DNA from: a bacterium
Lineage (GTDB): Bacteria; Patescibacteriota; Minisyncoccia; Phycocordibacterales; UBA12445
Reading direction: 5' to 3'
Assembly (NCBI GenBank): GCA_030648005.1
Contig: JAUSIP010000017.1
Location: 1-56,990 of the forward strand
Length of the DNA stretch: 56,990 bases
This document shows, piece by piece, positions 1 through 7,028 of this stretch. The stretch's first letter is position 1. Every line of letters starts with the position of its first letter. Made by a program: the position numbers and the translations under genes. Below the pieces are notes generated by a model. The model searched no databases. It saw only the letters and a list, made by a program, of their open reading frames with translations, and was not told where the DNA came from.

Positions 1-42
1 CTCAAAAAGATGTTAGAGGAAACTATTAACCTATATCGATAA
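1..42 (+). CDS. Possible 3' end of a gene cut by the left edge
   Basis: Reading from base 1 gives 13 codons ending in TAA (LKKMLEETINLYR). The rest would lie left of the window. Too short to assign, and it could be chance. The only context is that a minus-strand gene converges on it and ends at 88. Confidence 0.25.
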   Translation, partial: LKKMLEETINLYR

Positions 43-54
43 TTTCCTGCAAGT

Positions 55-75
55 AAAAAGCCACCTGTCGGTGGC
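55..75 (-). terminator. Rho-independent terminator of the 88-591 gene
   Basis: On the minus strand a GCCACC/GGTGGC hairpin is followed by five T, directly downstream of the stop codon of the 167-aa gene. Confidence 0.75.
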
Positions 76-87
76 AATACAATCTGA

Positions 88-591
88 CTATTCTATAACC
101 ACAAGATCCGCAGAGTCGTCCCTTCTAAATTCAATGAAAGCTGGAACTGTGCCTCCACCCTGACAATCCTCAGCATGATGCTTAACAAAAATCTTATCTT
201 TACCAATCTTCACAAGGACCAACTTGTCGACTGGCAGTAGTTTAAGAAGTGGGTGATAAAGAGGGCTATTGCTTCGTAGGGTTAAACCATTAAAGCCTCC
301 CAACCAGAGTAGACCGTCCCAAGTCCCCCTTTCGCTCCATGTATAAGTGACGGGCTCGCCAGTTGAAGATGAAAATTTAGATATTCTACAACATGAATAG
401 TAGTCATTTCTGAACAGCAAGCCAGATAGTATCTTCAATGCATGAACAGGATCTTTTGATTCCAATGCTTTTGACATTATCTTTTGCGTGACTTCGGAAA
501 CAAGACGCAAACTATCATCTTCCGTCTTAAGCTGCTTTATAAGCTCTTTAGTATGCTTATCATACCTAGAACCCCACGCCCCGATCATCAT
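88..591 (-). CDS. Hypothetical soluble protein, 167 aa
   Basis: I do not recognise a family. The start ATG at 591 is supported by a Shine-Dalgarno GGAGG at 597-601, five bases upstream, and the gene ends at a good terminator, so it is very likely real. The protein has no signal peptide or membrane segment. Its N-terminal half is charged and helical. The C-terminal half has short beta-like stretches with Trp-Asp-Gly-Leu-Leu-Trp-Leu-Gly-Gly in the middle, a Cys-Cys pair near residue 67, and His-His and Cys near residue 139. Neighbours give no functional hint: it lies alone beside a transposase patch and could be accessory. Confidence 0.7.
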   Translation of the reverse strand: MMIGAWGSRYDKHTKELIKQLKTEDDSLRLVSEVTQKIMSKALESKDPVHALKILSGLLFRNDYYSCCRISKFSSSTGEPVTYTWSERGTWDGLLWLGGFNGLTLRSNSPLYHPLLKLLPVDKLVLVKIGKDKIFVKHHAEDCQGGGTVPAFIEFRRDDSADLVVIE

Positions 592-689
592 ATAGGCCTC
601 CTTTTATTTATCAAATAGCTTATATATATTCACCTTAATAATATAACTAAAAAGAAAATAAAAGGTTACGAGGGCAACAACACAAACAG

Positions 690-757
690 ATCAAACCAGG
701 CACAGTAACTCGTTCTTCACTCGCAGTGGGTAGCGCGGGAATGGCGACCAACATCTA
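690..757 (-). pseudogene. Decayed copy of the rodA 3' end (copy A)
   Basis: The stretch resembles the last bases of rodA and its stop (genuine copy 2013-2100). The shared pieces include ATCAAACC near the stop and CGTTCTTCA, followed by GGGTAGCGCGGGA. On the minus strand it still reads Arg-His-Ser-Arg-Ala-Thr-His before drifting out of frame. It lies immediately left of the transposase gene and mirrors copy B on its other side. Confidence 0.6.
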
Positions 758-780
758 TCAGCTTCCGTCTACTTGGCGTA

Positions 781-800
781 CTTGGCGTCCGGGACCCCAA
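781..800. repeat. Left palindrome of the transposase element
   Basis: TTGGCGTCCGGGACCCCAA is a near-perfect palindrome located 17 bases before the transposase start. It matches the perfect palindrome at 1475-1495 except for one base (C for G). Paired short hairpins on both sides are what REP-associated tyrosine transposases are expected to recognise. Confidence 0.7.
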
Positions 801-816
801 ATGATAGGCTATCTCG

Positions 817-1467
817 ATGCGCAAAGAAAAATTCGTAACTGGTGAGTATTATCATGTATTCAACCGCGGTGTCGACAAACGAGATATCTTCATGGATGAG
901 GCAGATGTGCTCAGATTCTTTCAGGGTATGAACGACTTCAATACAACCGAACCCATCGGAAGTATTTACGAAAAAACTTTTTACAAAGACAGTTTATCTG
1001 ACAATAAAGATGGCAAATTGGTAAATTTCATAGCTTATTGTTTAAATCCAAACCATTATCATTTTCTACTGGAGCAGCTAGTAGATAACGGCATCAGTCT
1101 TTTAATGGCCAAGATAGGAGGCGGTTATGCTAGCTATTTTAACGAAAAAAATAAGCGCGTCGGATCCCTCTTTCAGGGCAGATTTAAGGCCAAACATATC
1201 TCTTCAAATGATTATTTACTACATGTGAGCACGTATGTGAATCTAAACAATTTAGTACACGGTCTTGGGCCACCGAATCTTGAAAATAGAATCAAATCCA
1301 GTTGGGAAGAATACCGAACAAAAGAAAGGGCTTTTTGTGAAAAAGATATTATCTTAGGGCAATTCAAAACAACAAAAGAATATGAAATTTTTGCAAAAGA
1401 GGCTCTTGAATTAATGATAGAAAAAAAGAAAAATGACAAAGAAATTTCGAGTTTAATGTTTGATTAA
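817..1467 (+). mobile_element. REP-associated tyrosine transposase (Y1_Tnp/RAYT), 216 aa
   Basis: A member of the IS200/IS605-related Y1 transposases that cut single-stranded DNA at hairpins through a phosphotyrosine. The N-terminus (GEYYHVFNRGVDKRDIF) is the family signature. The HUH metal-binding pair is seen as His-Tyr-His in NPNHYHFLLEQ near residue 88. A probable catalytic Tyr lies in STYVNLNN near residue 140, within the usual Tyr-x-x-x-Asn context. Length is normal and the ORF is intact, so it may be active. It is bracketed by palindromes at 781-800 and 1475-1495, and beyond these by decayed rodA tails. Such single-copy RAYT genes tend to be domesticated and to spread short hairpins rather than themselves. 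Confidence 0.9.
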
Positions 1468-1474
1468 TTAACTA

Positions 1475-1495
1475 CTTGGGGTCCGGGACCCCAAG
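1475..1495. repeat. Right palindrome of the transposase element
   Basis: A perfect palindrome with core TTGGGGTCCGGGACCCCAA, eight bases after the transposase stop codon. It pairs with the near-identical left palindrome at 781-800. It may also act as a weak terminator, but there is no T-run. Confidence 0.75.
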
Positions 1496-1498
1496 GAA

Positions 1499-1570
1499 TC
1501 AAGCCGGGCCGGGGCATTCGTTCTTCATGTTGTTGCGATGGGTAGCGCGGGAGTAGCGGCGCATGCTCAT
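1499..1570 (-). pseudogene. Fragment of the rodA 3' end (copy B), 23 codons
   Basis: On the minus strand this reads MSMRRYSRATHRNNMKNE followed by CPGPA and TGA. The end of genuine RodA reads MSMRRYSRVTHRDNMKNE followed by FLGPV and TGA. The fragment keeps frame, start Met and stop, but nothing of rodA upstream of it, so it is a duplicated tail and not a gene. Changes are few, so the duplication is not ancient or the segment is under constraint. Confidence 0.85.
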
Positions 1571-1577
1571 TAAGAAT

Positions 1578-1667
1578 CTATTTACCCTGTTTTGCGAGTA
1601 CAACAAGGAGAACCATAATAGTGATTATAATTCCCCCTAAAATATAAAATTTTATTGTAATATCCAT
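1578..1667 (-). CDS. Tiny single-span membrane protein, 29 aa
   Basis: The ORF reads MDITIKFYILGGIIITIMVL then LVVLAKQGK: one hydrophobic helix with a positively charged C-terminal tail. It is clearly related to the 35-aa ORF just upstream at 1679-1786 (shared FYILGG, then a hydrophobic run, then a Leu-Ala-Lys end), which makes both likely real because random ORFs would not resemble each other. No known family is recognised. It is the third of three small membrane genes read in the same direction with 5-11 base gaps. A holin-like, toxin-like or regulatory micro-protein role is possible but unproven. Confidence 0.55.
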   Translation of the reverse strand: MDITIKFYILGGIIITIMVLLVVLAKQGK

Positions 1668-1678
1668 ACAATACAAAA

Positions 1679-1786
1679 TTAGCTATTCCTTTTTGCGAGT
1701 ATCCCAAGTAGAGTTAAAACGACAAGAACAAGGCCTCCTAAAATATAGAAATTTATCATAGATTCTACGTAATTATTATTAATCAT
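1679..1786 (-). CDS. Tiny single-span membrane protein, 35 aa, paralogue of 1578-1667
   Basis: Reads MINNNYVESMINFYILGGLV then LVVLTLLGILAKRNS. A single hydrophobic helix starts at FYILGG and ends at ILAKR, the same plan as the 29-aa neighbour. The second Met at residue 10 would give a 26-aa product that lines up better with the paralogue, so the start is uncertain. It begins four bases after the end of the 70-aa membrane gene, suggesting one transcript. Function unknown. Confidence 0.55.
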   Translation of the reverse strand: MINNNYVESMINFYILGGLVLVVLTLLGILAKRNS

Positions 1787-1790
1787 ATAT

Positions 1791-2003
1791 TTAATTTGTT
1801 GCTAATAATAAAGCAAGACACCAAGAGAAAAAGGCCAAAACTAGTCCCGCTATTATGGTCATATTATCTCCGCTGTCAGACATGAGTGAATTAAGAAACA
1901 CTGAAGCGAAAAAAACTTGCCCCAAATCTCTGGTAATTCCTGATAAGGTATCGGTTTTATAGAGATTCCTAAGGTAATCTATCATTTGCCCATCATAACT
2001 CAT
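1791..2003 (-). CDS. Small membrane protein, 70 aa
   Basis: After a polar N-terminus of about 27 residues the protein has two hydrophobic stretches (about residues 28-42 and 48-68), the second ending at the C-terminus. No family recognised. It lies 13 bases after the stop of rodA on the same strand and leads a run of three small membrane genes (1791-2003, 1679-1786, 1578-1667), so it may be cotranscribed with rodA. The patch between the rodA stop and copy B of the rodA tail contains exactly these three genes, as if they came in together with the tail duplication. Confidence 0.55.
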   Translation of the reverse strand: MSYDGQMIDYLRNLYKTDTLSGITRDLGQVFFASVFLNSLMSDSGDNMTIIAGLVLAFFSWCLALLLATN

Positions 2004-2016
2004 AAATAAACCTAAA

Positions 2017-3147
2017 TCAAACCGGACCTAGGAATTCGTTCTTCATGTTATCACGATGTGTAACACGGGAGTAGCGACGCATGCTCATTAGGATGCCGAG
2101 GCCGGCGAATTCAGCCAGAAGGTGCGACCCGCCATAACTAACAAAAGGGAGAGTGATACCGGTGACAGGCAGGAGACCGAGATTCATACCTACATTTACA
2201 GTGAAGTGACTCATAAAGAAGATCGCTAAACCCAAACCGAATAGTGCCTCAAAATTAGATCCGCTTTTAAAACTATTGTAGATTATCCTCCAAAAAATGA
2301 CCGCGAAACAGAGCAGTAAAATGAGCACCCCTATCAATCCCCACTCCTCAGCAAAAGCAGCGAAGATAAAATCGGTCTGATACTCTGGTAGAAACTTAAG
2401 GTGCGACTGCGTACCATACCCAATCCCCTTGCCGAATATCTGGCCGGAACCAACAGCAATCTCCGCCTGAAGGGCATTGTACCCGCTTCCGCGTATATCC
2501 GCTTCGGGATTAATGAAAGTCATGATTCTTTGTTTTTGATATGGCTTAAAAACAGACCCCCAAAGCATGGCAAAAACCAAAATGCCGGCCAAAAAAACAG
2601 CCGCAAGGTGCTTATTCGAAACTCCAGACACCGAAACCATTCCAAGCCAAATAAGAAAGATAATGATTGCTCCCCCTAATGCAGGCTGAAGAAGTACTAA
2701 TATAAATGGGACAAGGGCATATATGCCGGAGATGAAGATATGCTTAGCGTGTGCTATCTCTATATGCCGTCTTGAGAAATACTTAGCGAGGATCAATATT
2801 AGAATTAATTTTACAAAGTCGGCAGGTTGTAGAGAGATACTTCCCAGATCAAACCAACTCCTGGCACCCTTGATACTTCTCATTATAAAAAGGAGTGAAA
2901 GTGTAGCAGATGAGATCAAGAAAAGAACAAACAAAATATCACTTCTTTTTAAAAACCTCCAATCAATAAAACTGAATACGAAAAAGACCGTGAATGAGAT
3001 GAGGATCCAAATCATCTGCTTATCAGCCAGTAGATTGTCGCCAGTAAAGGATGACATCGTAGACAGACCAAAAAAAAGAAGGGGTAGGGTGGCTCCGATA
3101 AGGATCCAGTCAATATTAAAGAATTTTGAGAATCTACTAGATCTCAT
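2017..3147 (-). CDS. rodA: RodA, SEDS-family peptidoglycan glycosyltransferase
   Basis: Polymerises lipid II into glycan strands during side-wall growth, working with a class B penicillin-binding protein in the membrane. The 376-aa protein has about ten hydrophobic helices. The conserved loop GARSWFDLGSISLQPADF (about residues 94-111) is the SEDS signature, with Gln-Pro-Ala-Asp where many members have Gln-Pro-Ser-Glu. The extracellular catalytic region LPEYQTDFIFAAFAEEWG (about residue 250) keeps the essential Asp, and FVSYGGSHLLAEFAGLG forms the C-terminal signature. The start overlaps the upstream gene by 11 bases, so the two are probably translationally coupled. It ends in TGA. The last 23 codons are duplicated nearby. 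Confidence 0.95.
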   Translation of the reverse strand: MRSSRFSKFFNIDWILIGATLPLLFFGLSTMSSFTGDNLLADKQMIWILISFTVFFVFSFIDWRFLKRSDILFVLFLISSATLSLLFIMRSIKGARSWFDLGSISLQPADFVKLILILILAKYFSRRHIEIAHAKHIFISGIYALVPFILVLLQPALGGAIIIFLIWLGMVSVSGVSNKHLAAVFLAGILVFAMLWGSVFKPYQKQRIMTFINPEADIRGSGYNALQAEIAVGSGQIFGKGIGYGTQSHLKFLPEYQTDFIFAAFAEEWGLIGVLILLLCFAVIFWRIIYNSFKSGSNFEALFGLGLAIFFMSHFTVNVGMNLGLLPVTGITLPFVSYGGSHLLAEFAGLGILMSMRRYSRVTHRDNMKNEFLGPV

Positions 3148-3907
3148 TCACAAGATTGACTCTCGGATAAATCTCAATCGTCGGTCGGGTTACCGCGAAA
3201 GGCTCAGGCCAGGTGAATGATATCTTATCAGTCACCCCTTTCTTTAAGTAATTTATAAAGGTTTGACTTACAGCTATCGCGTTGTTATCTTCGTCGTAAA
3301 CCACAGCCGTAATAACCATATCAGTCAGATCAAGAATTGAATTATTTATTATCTCAGCCGCCAATCGTGGTGTCTGGCCTTCGATCAGATGTTGACCCTG
3401 AACCACTATCGGCAACTTACTCTTCTTTGGATCTACTCTTGACCATATCATAGGCTTAAACTCTATGGTCGCCTTCATTGGGATCCTCTTGCCGGTATCG
3501 AGGCCGGATTCGAAAATAATGAACTTATCGCGAGCATTCACAAAAACCTTTCCGCTTTTCTCTGTGACGAATAGATTCTTCGCATCATAAAACTTAAAAG
3601 TATAGCTAAGCTCCTTAATACCCAAACCAAAGTTTGGATTCTCAATAAGCGCAGCGGCGTCATACTTGCCATCAACAGTCTTGAAGAGCCTAGTCCATGT
3701 CTTGATAAGAGGGCTCACTTCTACTTCGCAGACGCGTCTACAAGCACCCCCGCAGTCGGCATCGATCTCATTCTGATTTTTTAAGCCATCTGTACAGCTG
3801 GCCGGCACCCTAATAAATACAAAATACAACGCTGTAAATATCAGCGCAAAAAAAACAAAAACCGCCCCGAAATAATACAATCTTCTTTTAACAGCCCAAG
3901 TCGACAT
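3137..3907 (-). CDS. Membrane-anchored protein with Cys-rich motif, 256 aa
   Basis: One N-terminal membrane helix (about residues 11-33) is followed by an outside domain that begins with CTDGLKNQNEIDADCGGAC and another Cys (Cys 38, 52, 56 and 60), probably a disulfide- or metal-stabilised knot. The rest, residues about 65-255, looks like tandem beta-sandwich domains. I know this Cys-rich motif pattern from secreted proteins of Patescibacteria but cannot name a function. It overlaps rodA by 11 bases and shares its promoter, which suggests a role in envelope or wall growth. The ATG sits at the expected transcription start, so the message is probably leaderless. Confidence 0.8.
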   Translation of the reverse strand: MSTWAVKRRLYYFGAVFVFFALIFTALYFVFIRVPASCTDGLKNQNEIDADCGGACRRVCEVEVSPLIKTWTRLFKTVDGKYDAAALIENPNFGLGIKELSYTFKFYDAKNLFVTEKSGKVFVNARDKFIIFESGLDTGKRIPMKATIEFKPMIWSRVDPKKSKLPIVVQGQHLIEGQTPRLAAEIINNSILDLTDMVITAVVYDEDNNAIAVSQTFINYLKKGVTDKISFTWPEPFAVTRPTIEIYPRVNLVNEI

Positions 3908-3913
3908 AGGTAG

Positions 3914-3941
3914 ATTATAATCTTAATGCCAATTTTTTCAA
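3914..3941 (-). promoter_or_regulatory. Promoter for the 256-aa protein and rodA, leaderless
   Basis: On the minus strand TTGAAA (3936-3941), 16 bases, TATAAT (3914-3919), then six bases to the ATG at 3907. The spacing puts the transcription start at or next to the A of ATG, so no ribosome-binding site is possible. Confidence 0.65.
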
Positions 3942-3948
3942 AATTTCC

Positions 3949-3976
3949 AAAAATAAAAGCCCCGTTGATCGGGGCG
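3949..3976 (-). terminator. Terminator of the 56-aa gene
   Basis: Minus strand GCCCCG/CGGGGC hairpin followed by TTTTATTTTT, downstream of the 4008-4178 gene and just before the promoter of the next operon. Confidence 0.75.
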
Positions 3977-4007
3977 GCAGACAGGCTTACCGTGGTAAAC
4001 TCAAAAT

Positions 4008-4178
4008 TTATCGATGATCAGTTTTTCCATCCCAATCATCCAGCTCACCAGGGCTTCGACGCCTACTTGGCACACCTTCAGGACCACCCCAGTCTCTCTG
4101 CCAGAAATTAGACTCGCTTTCTCTCTTCTTCTTATCTTTTCTCTTACCCTTATTACCTTTTTTCTTCTTTTTGGACAT
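4008..4178 (-). CDS. Small basic protein, 56 aa
   Basis: The ORF begins MSKKKKKGNKGKRKDKKKRE, continues with FWQRDWGG and ends in an acidic, Arg- and Trp-containing tail. A Lys-rich head with an acidic tail suggests a nucleic-acid- or ribosome-associated protein, but I do not recognise a family. The start is very well supported: AAAGGAGGTGATCT upstream of the ATG is an unusually complete match to the 16S anti-Shine-Dalgarno. A terminator follows at 3949-3976. It lies just downstream of the 5S region on the same strand as the rRNA genes. Confidence 0.7.
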   Translation of the reverse strand: MSKKKKKGNKGKRKDKKKRESESNFWQRDWGGPEGVPSRRRSPGELDDWDGKTDHR

Positions 4179-4264
4179 TCAGATCACCTCCTTTATTTAA
4201 CACAAAGAACCACCCAACTTTATTGTATGGTACTTATTTTGAGATTTTATTCAATACTTAGTTC

Positions 4265-4433
4265 TAGCGGTTAGCTACCCTTCTTACAGAAGCTGTACAC
4301 CTTTCACATTTCTAAAAAGAAATATTCAAGGTCTTGCGCCCTTAACAGGGCTCACCCCGCCAAAAGAGTATCACCTGCCCGCCATTGGCTTCGCCTGCAG
4401 GCGATGGCAGGCGGGTCACTACTACAGTGCTTA
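4265..4433 (-). pseudogene. Broken 5S rRNA copy with insertions
   Basis: Three pieces of the intact 5S gene are recognisable in order: TAGCGGTTAGCTAC (4265-4278), CCAAAAGAGTATCA (4360-4373) and CTACTACAGTGCTTA (4419-4433). Foreign sequence separates them, including a 43-base palindrome at 4374-4416. No functional 5S could form. Confidence 0.75.
4374..4416. repeat. Palindromic insertion inside the 5S pseudogene
   Basis: Outer arms CCTGCCCGCCAT and ATGGCAGGCGGG pair with one mismatch and one G-T. The centre TCGCCTGCAGGCGA is itself a perfect palindrome. It interrupts 5S-derived sequence cleanly, which is what a small mobile hairpin (REP or MITE type) would do. Confidence 0.65.
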
Positions 4434-4453
4434 GTCTCTTAAAAAAATTGAAA

Positions 4454-4552
4454 ATCAAGTGCTTTGTGTTAGCGGTTAGCTACTTTCCCATCCAAAAGAG
4501 TATCATCGCTACTACAGTGCTTAACTTCTGAGTTCGGAATGTTATCAGGTGA
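4454..4552 (-). pseudogene. 5S rRNA copy lacking its 5' end
   Basis: From ATCAAGTGC to TTATCAGGTG this matches the intact 5S at 5215-5312 with two or three changes (for example TCCCATCC for TCCCCTCC). At 4553 the homology stops: the part that should form the 5' strand of helix I is replaced by unrelated sequence. Without helix I it cannot be a functional 5S. Confidence 0.8.
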
Positions 4553-4698
4553 GAAGCGAATACCTGGAGCTTCGCAAGACCTTTTGAGAATTTTTGCGAG
4601 CATAGCGAAGCAAAAAATCCAAAAGGTGTACTGCGCCTGTAAGGCGGGACCACTGCGTCAAAATTACAAAATATCTCGCTTGCAATAATTTTGAGTGA

Positions 4699-5115
4699 TT
4701 ATTTTAATTTTATCCCAAAAGTCGATGGACTGCTAGTAAAGAGTACTATATTATCTATTTTTTGTTTTTTAAGTTCCAACAGATCTAATTGTTGCTTTAA
4801 ACTTTTTATTTTACTAACTATCTCTCTCCTTTCTATCGCTGATTCTTGAAGTTGTTCACTATTTGAAAAAAACATAACGGCAAGTTTCTTTTCTGCTGTC
4901 ATCTCTTCGGCATACAATTCTTTTTCTTGATCTCGCAACCTCCTTGCTTCATCAATATCTTCTTGTGATCTGTAGCTGGGTTTCGGCTCCGTCAAAATTT
5001 CTAAATCTTTTAACTTGAGACGTATGTCTGATCTCTTTTTTAAAATTTCAGAAATCTCATTCTCTAACAACTCTTCTACAGAATTGGTTTTCTCTGGTCC
5101 CTTAAGTCCTTCCAT
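4699..5115 (-). CDS. Hypothetical coiled-coil protein, 138 aa
   Basis: A highly charged, Leu/Glu/Lys-rich protein with heptad-like spacing over about residues 12-45 and 55-125, ending in a Ser-Pro-rich hydrophobic tail (about residues 125-138). No signal peptide or catalytic motif, and no family recognised. The gene lies in the 5S region between the intact 5S and its 5'-truncated copy, on the same strand as the rRNA genes, so rRNA transcription could read through it. It may have been captured during the 5S duplication. Confidence 0.6.
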   Translation of the reverse strand: MEGLKGPEKTNSVEELLENEISEILKKRSDIRLKLKDLEILTEPKPSYRSQEDIDEARRLRDQEKELYAEEMTAEKKLAVMFFSNSEQLQESAIERREIVSKIKSLKQQLDLLELKKQKIDNIVLFTSSPSTFGIKLK

Positions 5116-5221
5116 ATTAATAATTCTATTATCTATTATTTATAATATAAGTTAATGATAACATATTTAAAATGTCCTCCCTATGCTCAATAAGAGGGTT
5201 TATCCAATACTATAGATCAAG

Positions 5222-5344
5222 TGCTTTGTGTTAGCGGTTAGCTACTTTCCCCTCCAAAAGAGTATCATCGCTACTATGGTGCTTAACTTCTGAGTTCGGA
5301 ATGTTATCAGGTGTGGCCACCACGTCAAACCACCAACACAAAGG
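5222..5344 (-). rRNA. rrf: 5S ribosomal RNA
   Basis: Minus strand: helix I strands GTCCTTTGTGTTGG and CTAACACAAAGCAC pair at the two ends. The conserved centre CCGAACTCAGAAGTTAAG and the loop E/helix IV region are present. It lies about 50 bases after the 23S 3' end, the usual 23S-5S order. Ends are approximate by a few bases. Confidence 0.93.
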
Positions 5345-5646
5345 ACTCGATTTTTTGGTAAATTAAATTTTAGAAAAAAATAAATTCGTGACTTTCAAAT
5401 TTCCTAATAGGAATCGATCCATTAGTACTCCTCGGCTAAAACGATTACTCGCATTACACCTAGAGCCTATCTCCCGTTACCTTGCGGCAACGGAACCACT
5501 TGCGTGGACCCAATCATCTCTTGGGGATCTCAAACGATTACTAATCTTGAAGTTGGCTTCCCTCTTAGATGCTTTCAGAGGTTATCCAATCCCGACTTAG
5601 CTACCGAGCAATGCCCTTGGCAGGACAGCTCGCACACCAGAGGTCA

Positions 5647-5677
<31 letters not shown>

Positions 5678-5729
5678 ATCTTCTCAATAATCAACGCCTA
5701 CAGTAGATAGGAGACCAACCTGTCTCACG

Positions 5730-6097
5730 CATGTTCTTCACGCATTGCTGCGTGCATTGGACTATAGCTTCAACGATCTTACGATCGCTGGCTGACGTTT
5801 AGTCTCTACGGGCGTGCTTGCGCACTTCCCTAGGTATTGCCCGCGTGGGGTTCTACCGAAATTAGTCAACTTCACCCCGCGATATTATTAAATATCGGGG
5901 CCGCCGTGATTCAAGTAAACAGAATATTTGTGTGTACTAAATATAATCCTCTGAGGATTCAGACGGTACAAAAGACAAAATTTTCAATTTTTAATTTTAC
6001 AATTTTCAACAAATGATACAGTGAATCAATTTTTAAAATTGAAACATTGAAAATTTATTGGAAATTAATAATTGTAAATTGATAATTTATCTACTAT
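5730..6097 (-). ncRNA. Group I self-splicing intron at 23S position L2593, about 368 nt
   Basis: The exon reads GGTTCAGACCGT before the insertion and CGTGAGACAGG after it. Joining them restores the universal 23S sequence. The 5' exon ends in U and the intron ends in G, as group I splicing requires. The core shows the R element (GTAGAGACTAAACG, near 5795) and the S element (GAAGCTATAGTCC, near 5765) with complementary GACT and AGTC for P7. A candidate guide sequence ACCGTCTGAA pairs with the exon with one mismatch. A very A/T-rich insert of about 120 bases (5960-6090) lies between splice site and guide. No homing endonuclease ORF. The site is the one used by the Chlamydomonas intron that encodes I-CreI. 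Confidence 0.9.
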
Positions 6098-6124
6098 ACG
6101 GTCTGAACCCAGCTCGCGTATCTT

Positions 6125-6157
<33 letters not shown>

Positions 6158-6760
6158 TCTCCAGCCCCGGGATAAGATGAGCCGACATCGAGGTGCCGAA
6201 CACCACCGTCGCTATGGACGCTCGGGTGGTACTAGCCTGTTATCCCCAGGGTAGCTTTTGTCCGATAATCTCCGGCCGCCTCTAACGCGGACCGTCGGTT
6301 CACTTTGCTCTGCTTTCGCATCTGCTCGACAAGTACGTCTTACAGTTAAGCTGGCTTGTGCCAATGCACTATCAACATGGTTTCCATTCACGTTTAGCCA
6401 ACCTTAATAGGCTCCTCCGTTACTCTTTAGGAGGATAGCGCCCCACTAAAACTACCCACCAAATACTGTTTCCTCACATTTTTACTGTGAAGGTTAGAGT
6501 ATACCCTTCAAAAGAATGTTATTTCACTGACGGATCAAGTCCAACCGAAATCAAACTCTCAAATCCTCCCATCTATGCTACGCGTCTAAAACGTATACTC
6601 AATATTAAGCTGTAGTAAAGCTCCTGGGGTCTTTTCGTCTAACTGCAGGTAACCGGCATCTTCACCGGTACTGTATTTTCACCGAGCTGTTCCCCGAGAC
6701 AGTTCCCCAGTCGTTACACCATTCGTGCGCGTCTGAACTTACCAGACAAGGAATTTCGCT

Positions 6761-6993
6761 CAACTATTCCTCGAAGTTGGACTCTATCTTCATCCTCTCT
6801 TTAACAAGTAGGACGTGCGGCGCTGGTCTCTAGGTAGCCGCATCTGGACTGACAATATATTTCTATATTGTAGGTAGCTTTTTGGTTGTGTAATAACTAT
6901 ATAAATTTGTTAACTATTTATCATTTTATCATCTCTTAGCCGTTTTTTAACAGTCCCAGTCCGTCTGCAACTTTCATTAAAGAAAGTTACAGA
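6761..6993 (-). ncRNA. Group I self-splicing intron at 23S position L1931, about 233 nt
   Basis: The 5' exon ends ACGGTCCTAAGGT right after helix 69 and the 3' exon resumes AGCGAAATTCC; together they are the universal sequence. The exon ends in U and the intron in G. R-like CTAGAGACCAGCG and S-like GAAGATAGAGTCC are present with the P7 pairing GAC/GTC. The intron opens with a hairpin (AACTTTC/GAAAGTT). It has no room for a homing endonuclease. Splicing must occur for a functional subunit, because the insertion lies in the intersubunit bridge region. Confidence 0.88.

Positions 6994-7028
<35 letters not shown>

Noticed and set aside
2017..2019. Alternative genetic code with UGA as glycine
   Set aside because: TGA ends rodA, the 837-aa gene and others at the expected homologous positions.
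4181..4194. GATCACCTCCTTTA on the + strand, like the 3' end of 16S rRNA
   Set aside because: No other 16S sequence precedes it. It is the complement of a strong Shine-Dalgarno site for the minus-strand 56-aa gene.
3926..4274. Two + strand ORFs
   Set aside because: They overlap the better-supported 56-aa gene and the 5S fragment on the other strand, and have no ribosome-binding site.
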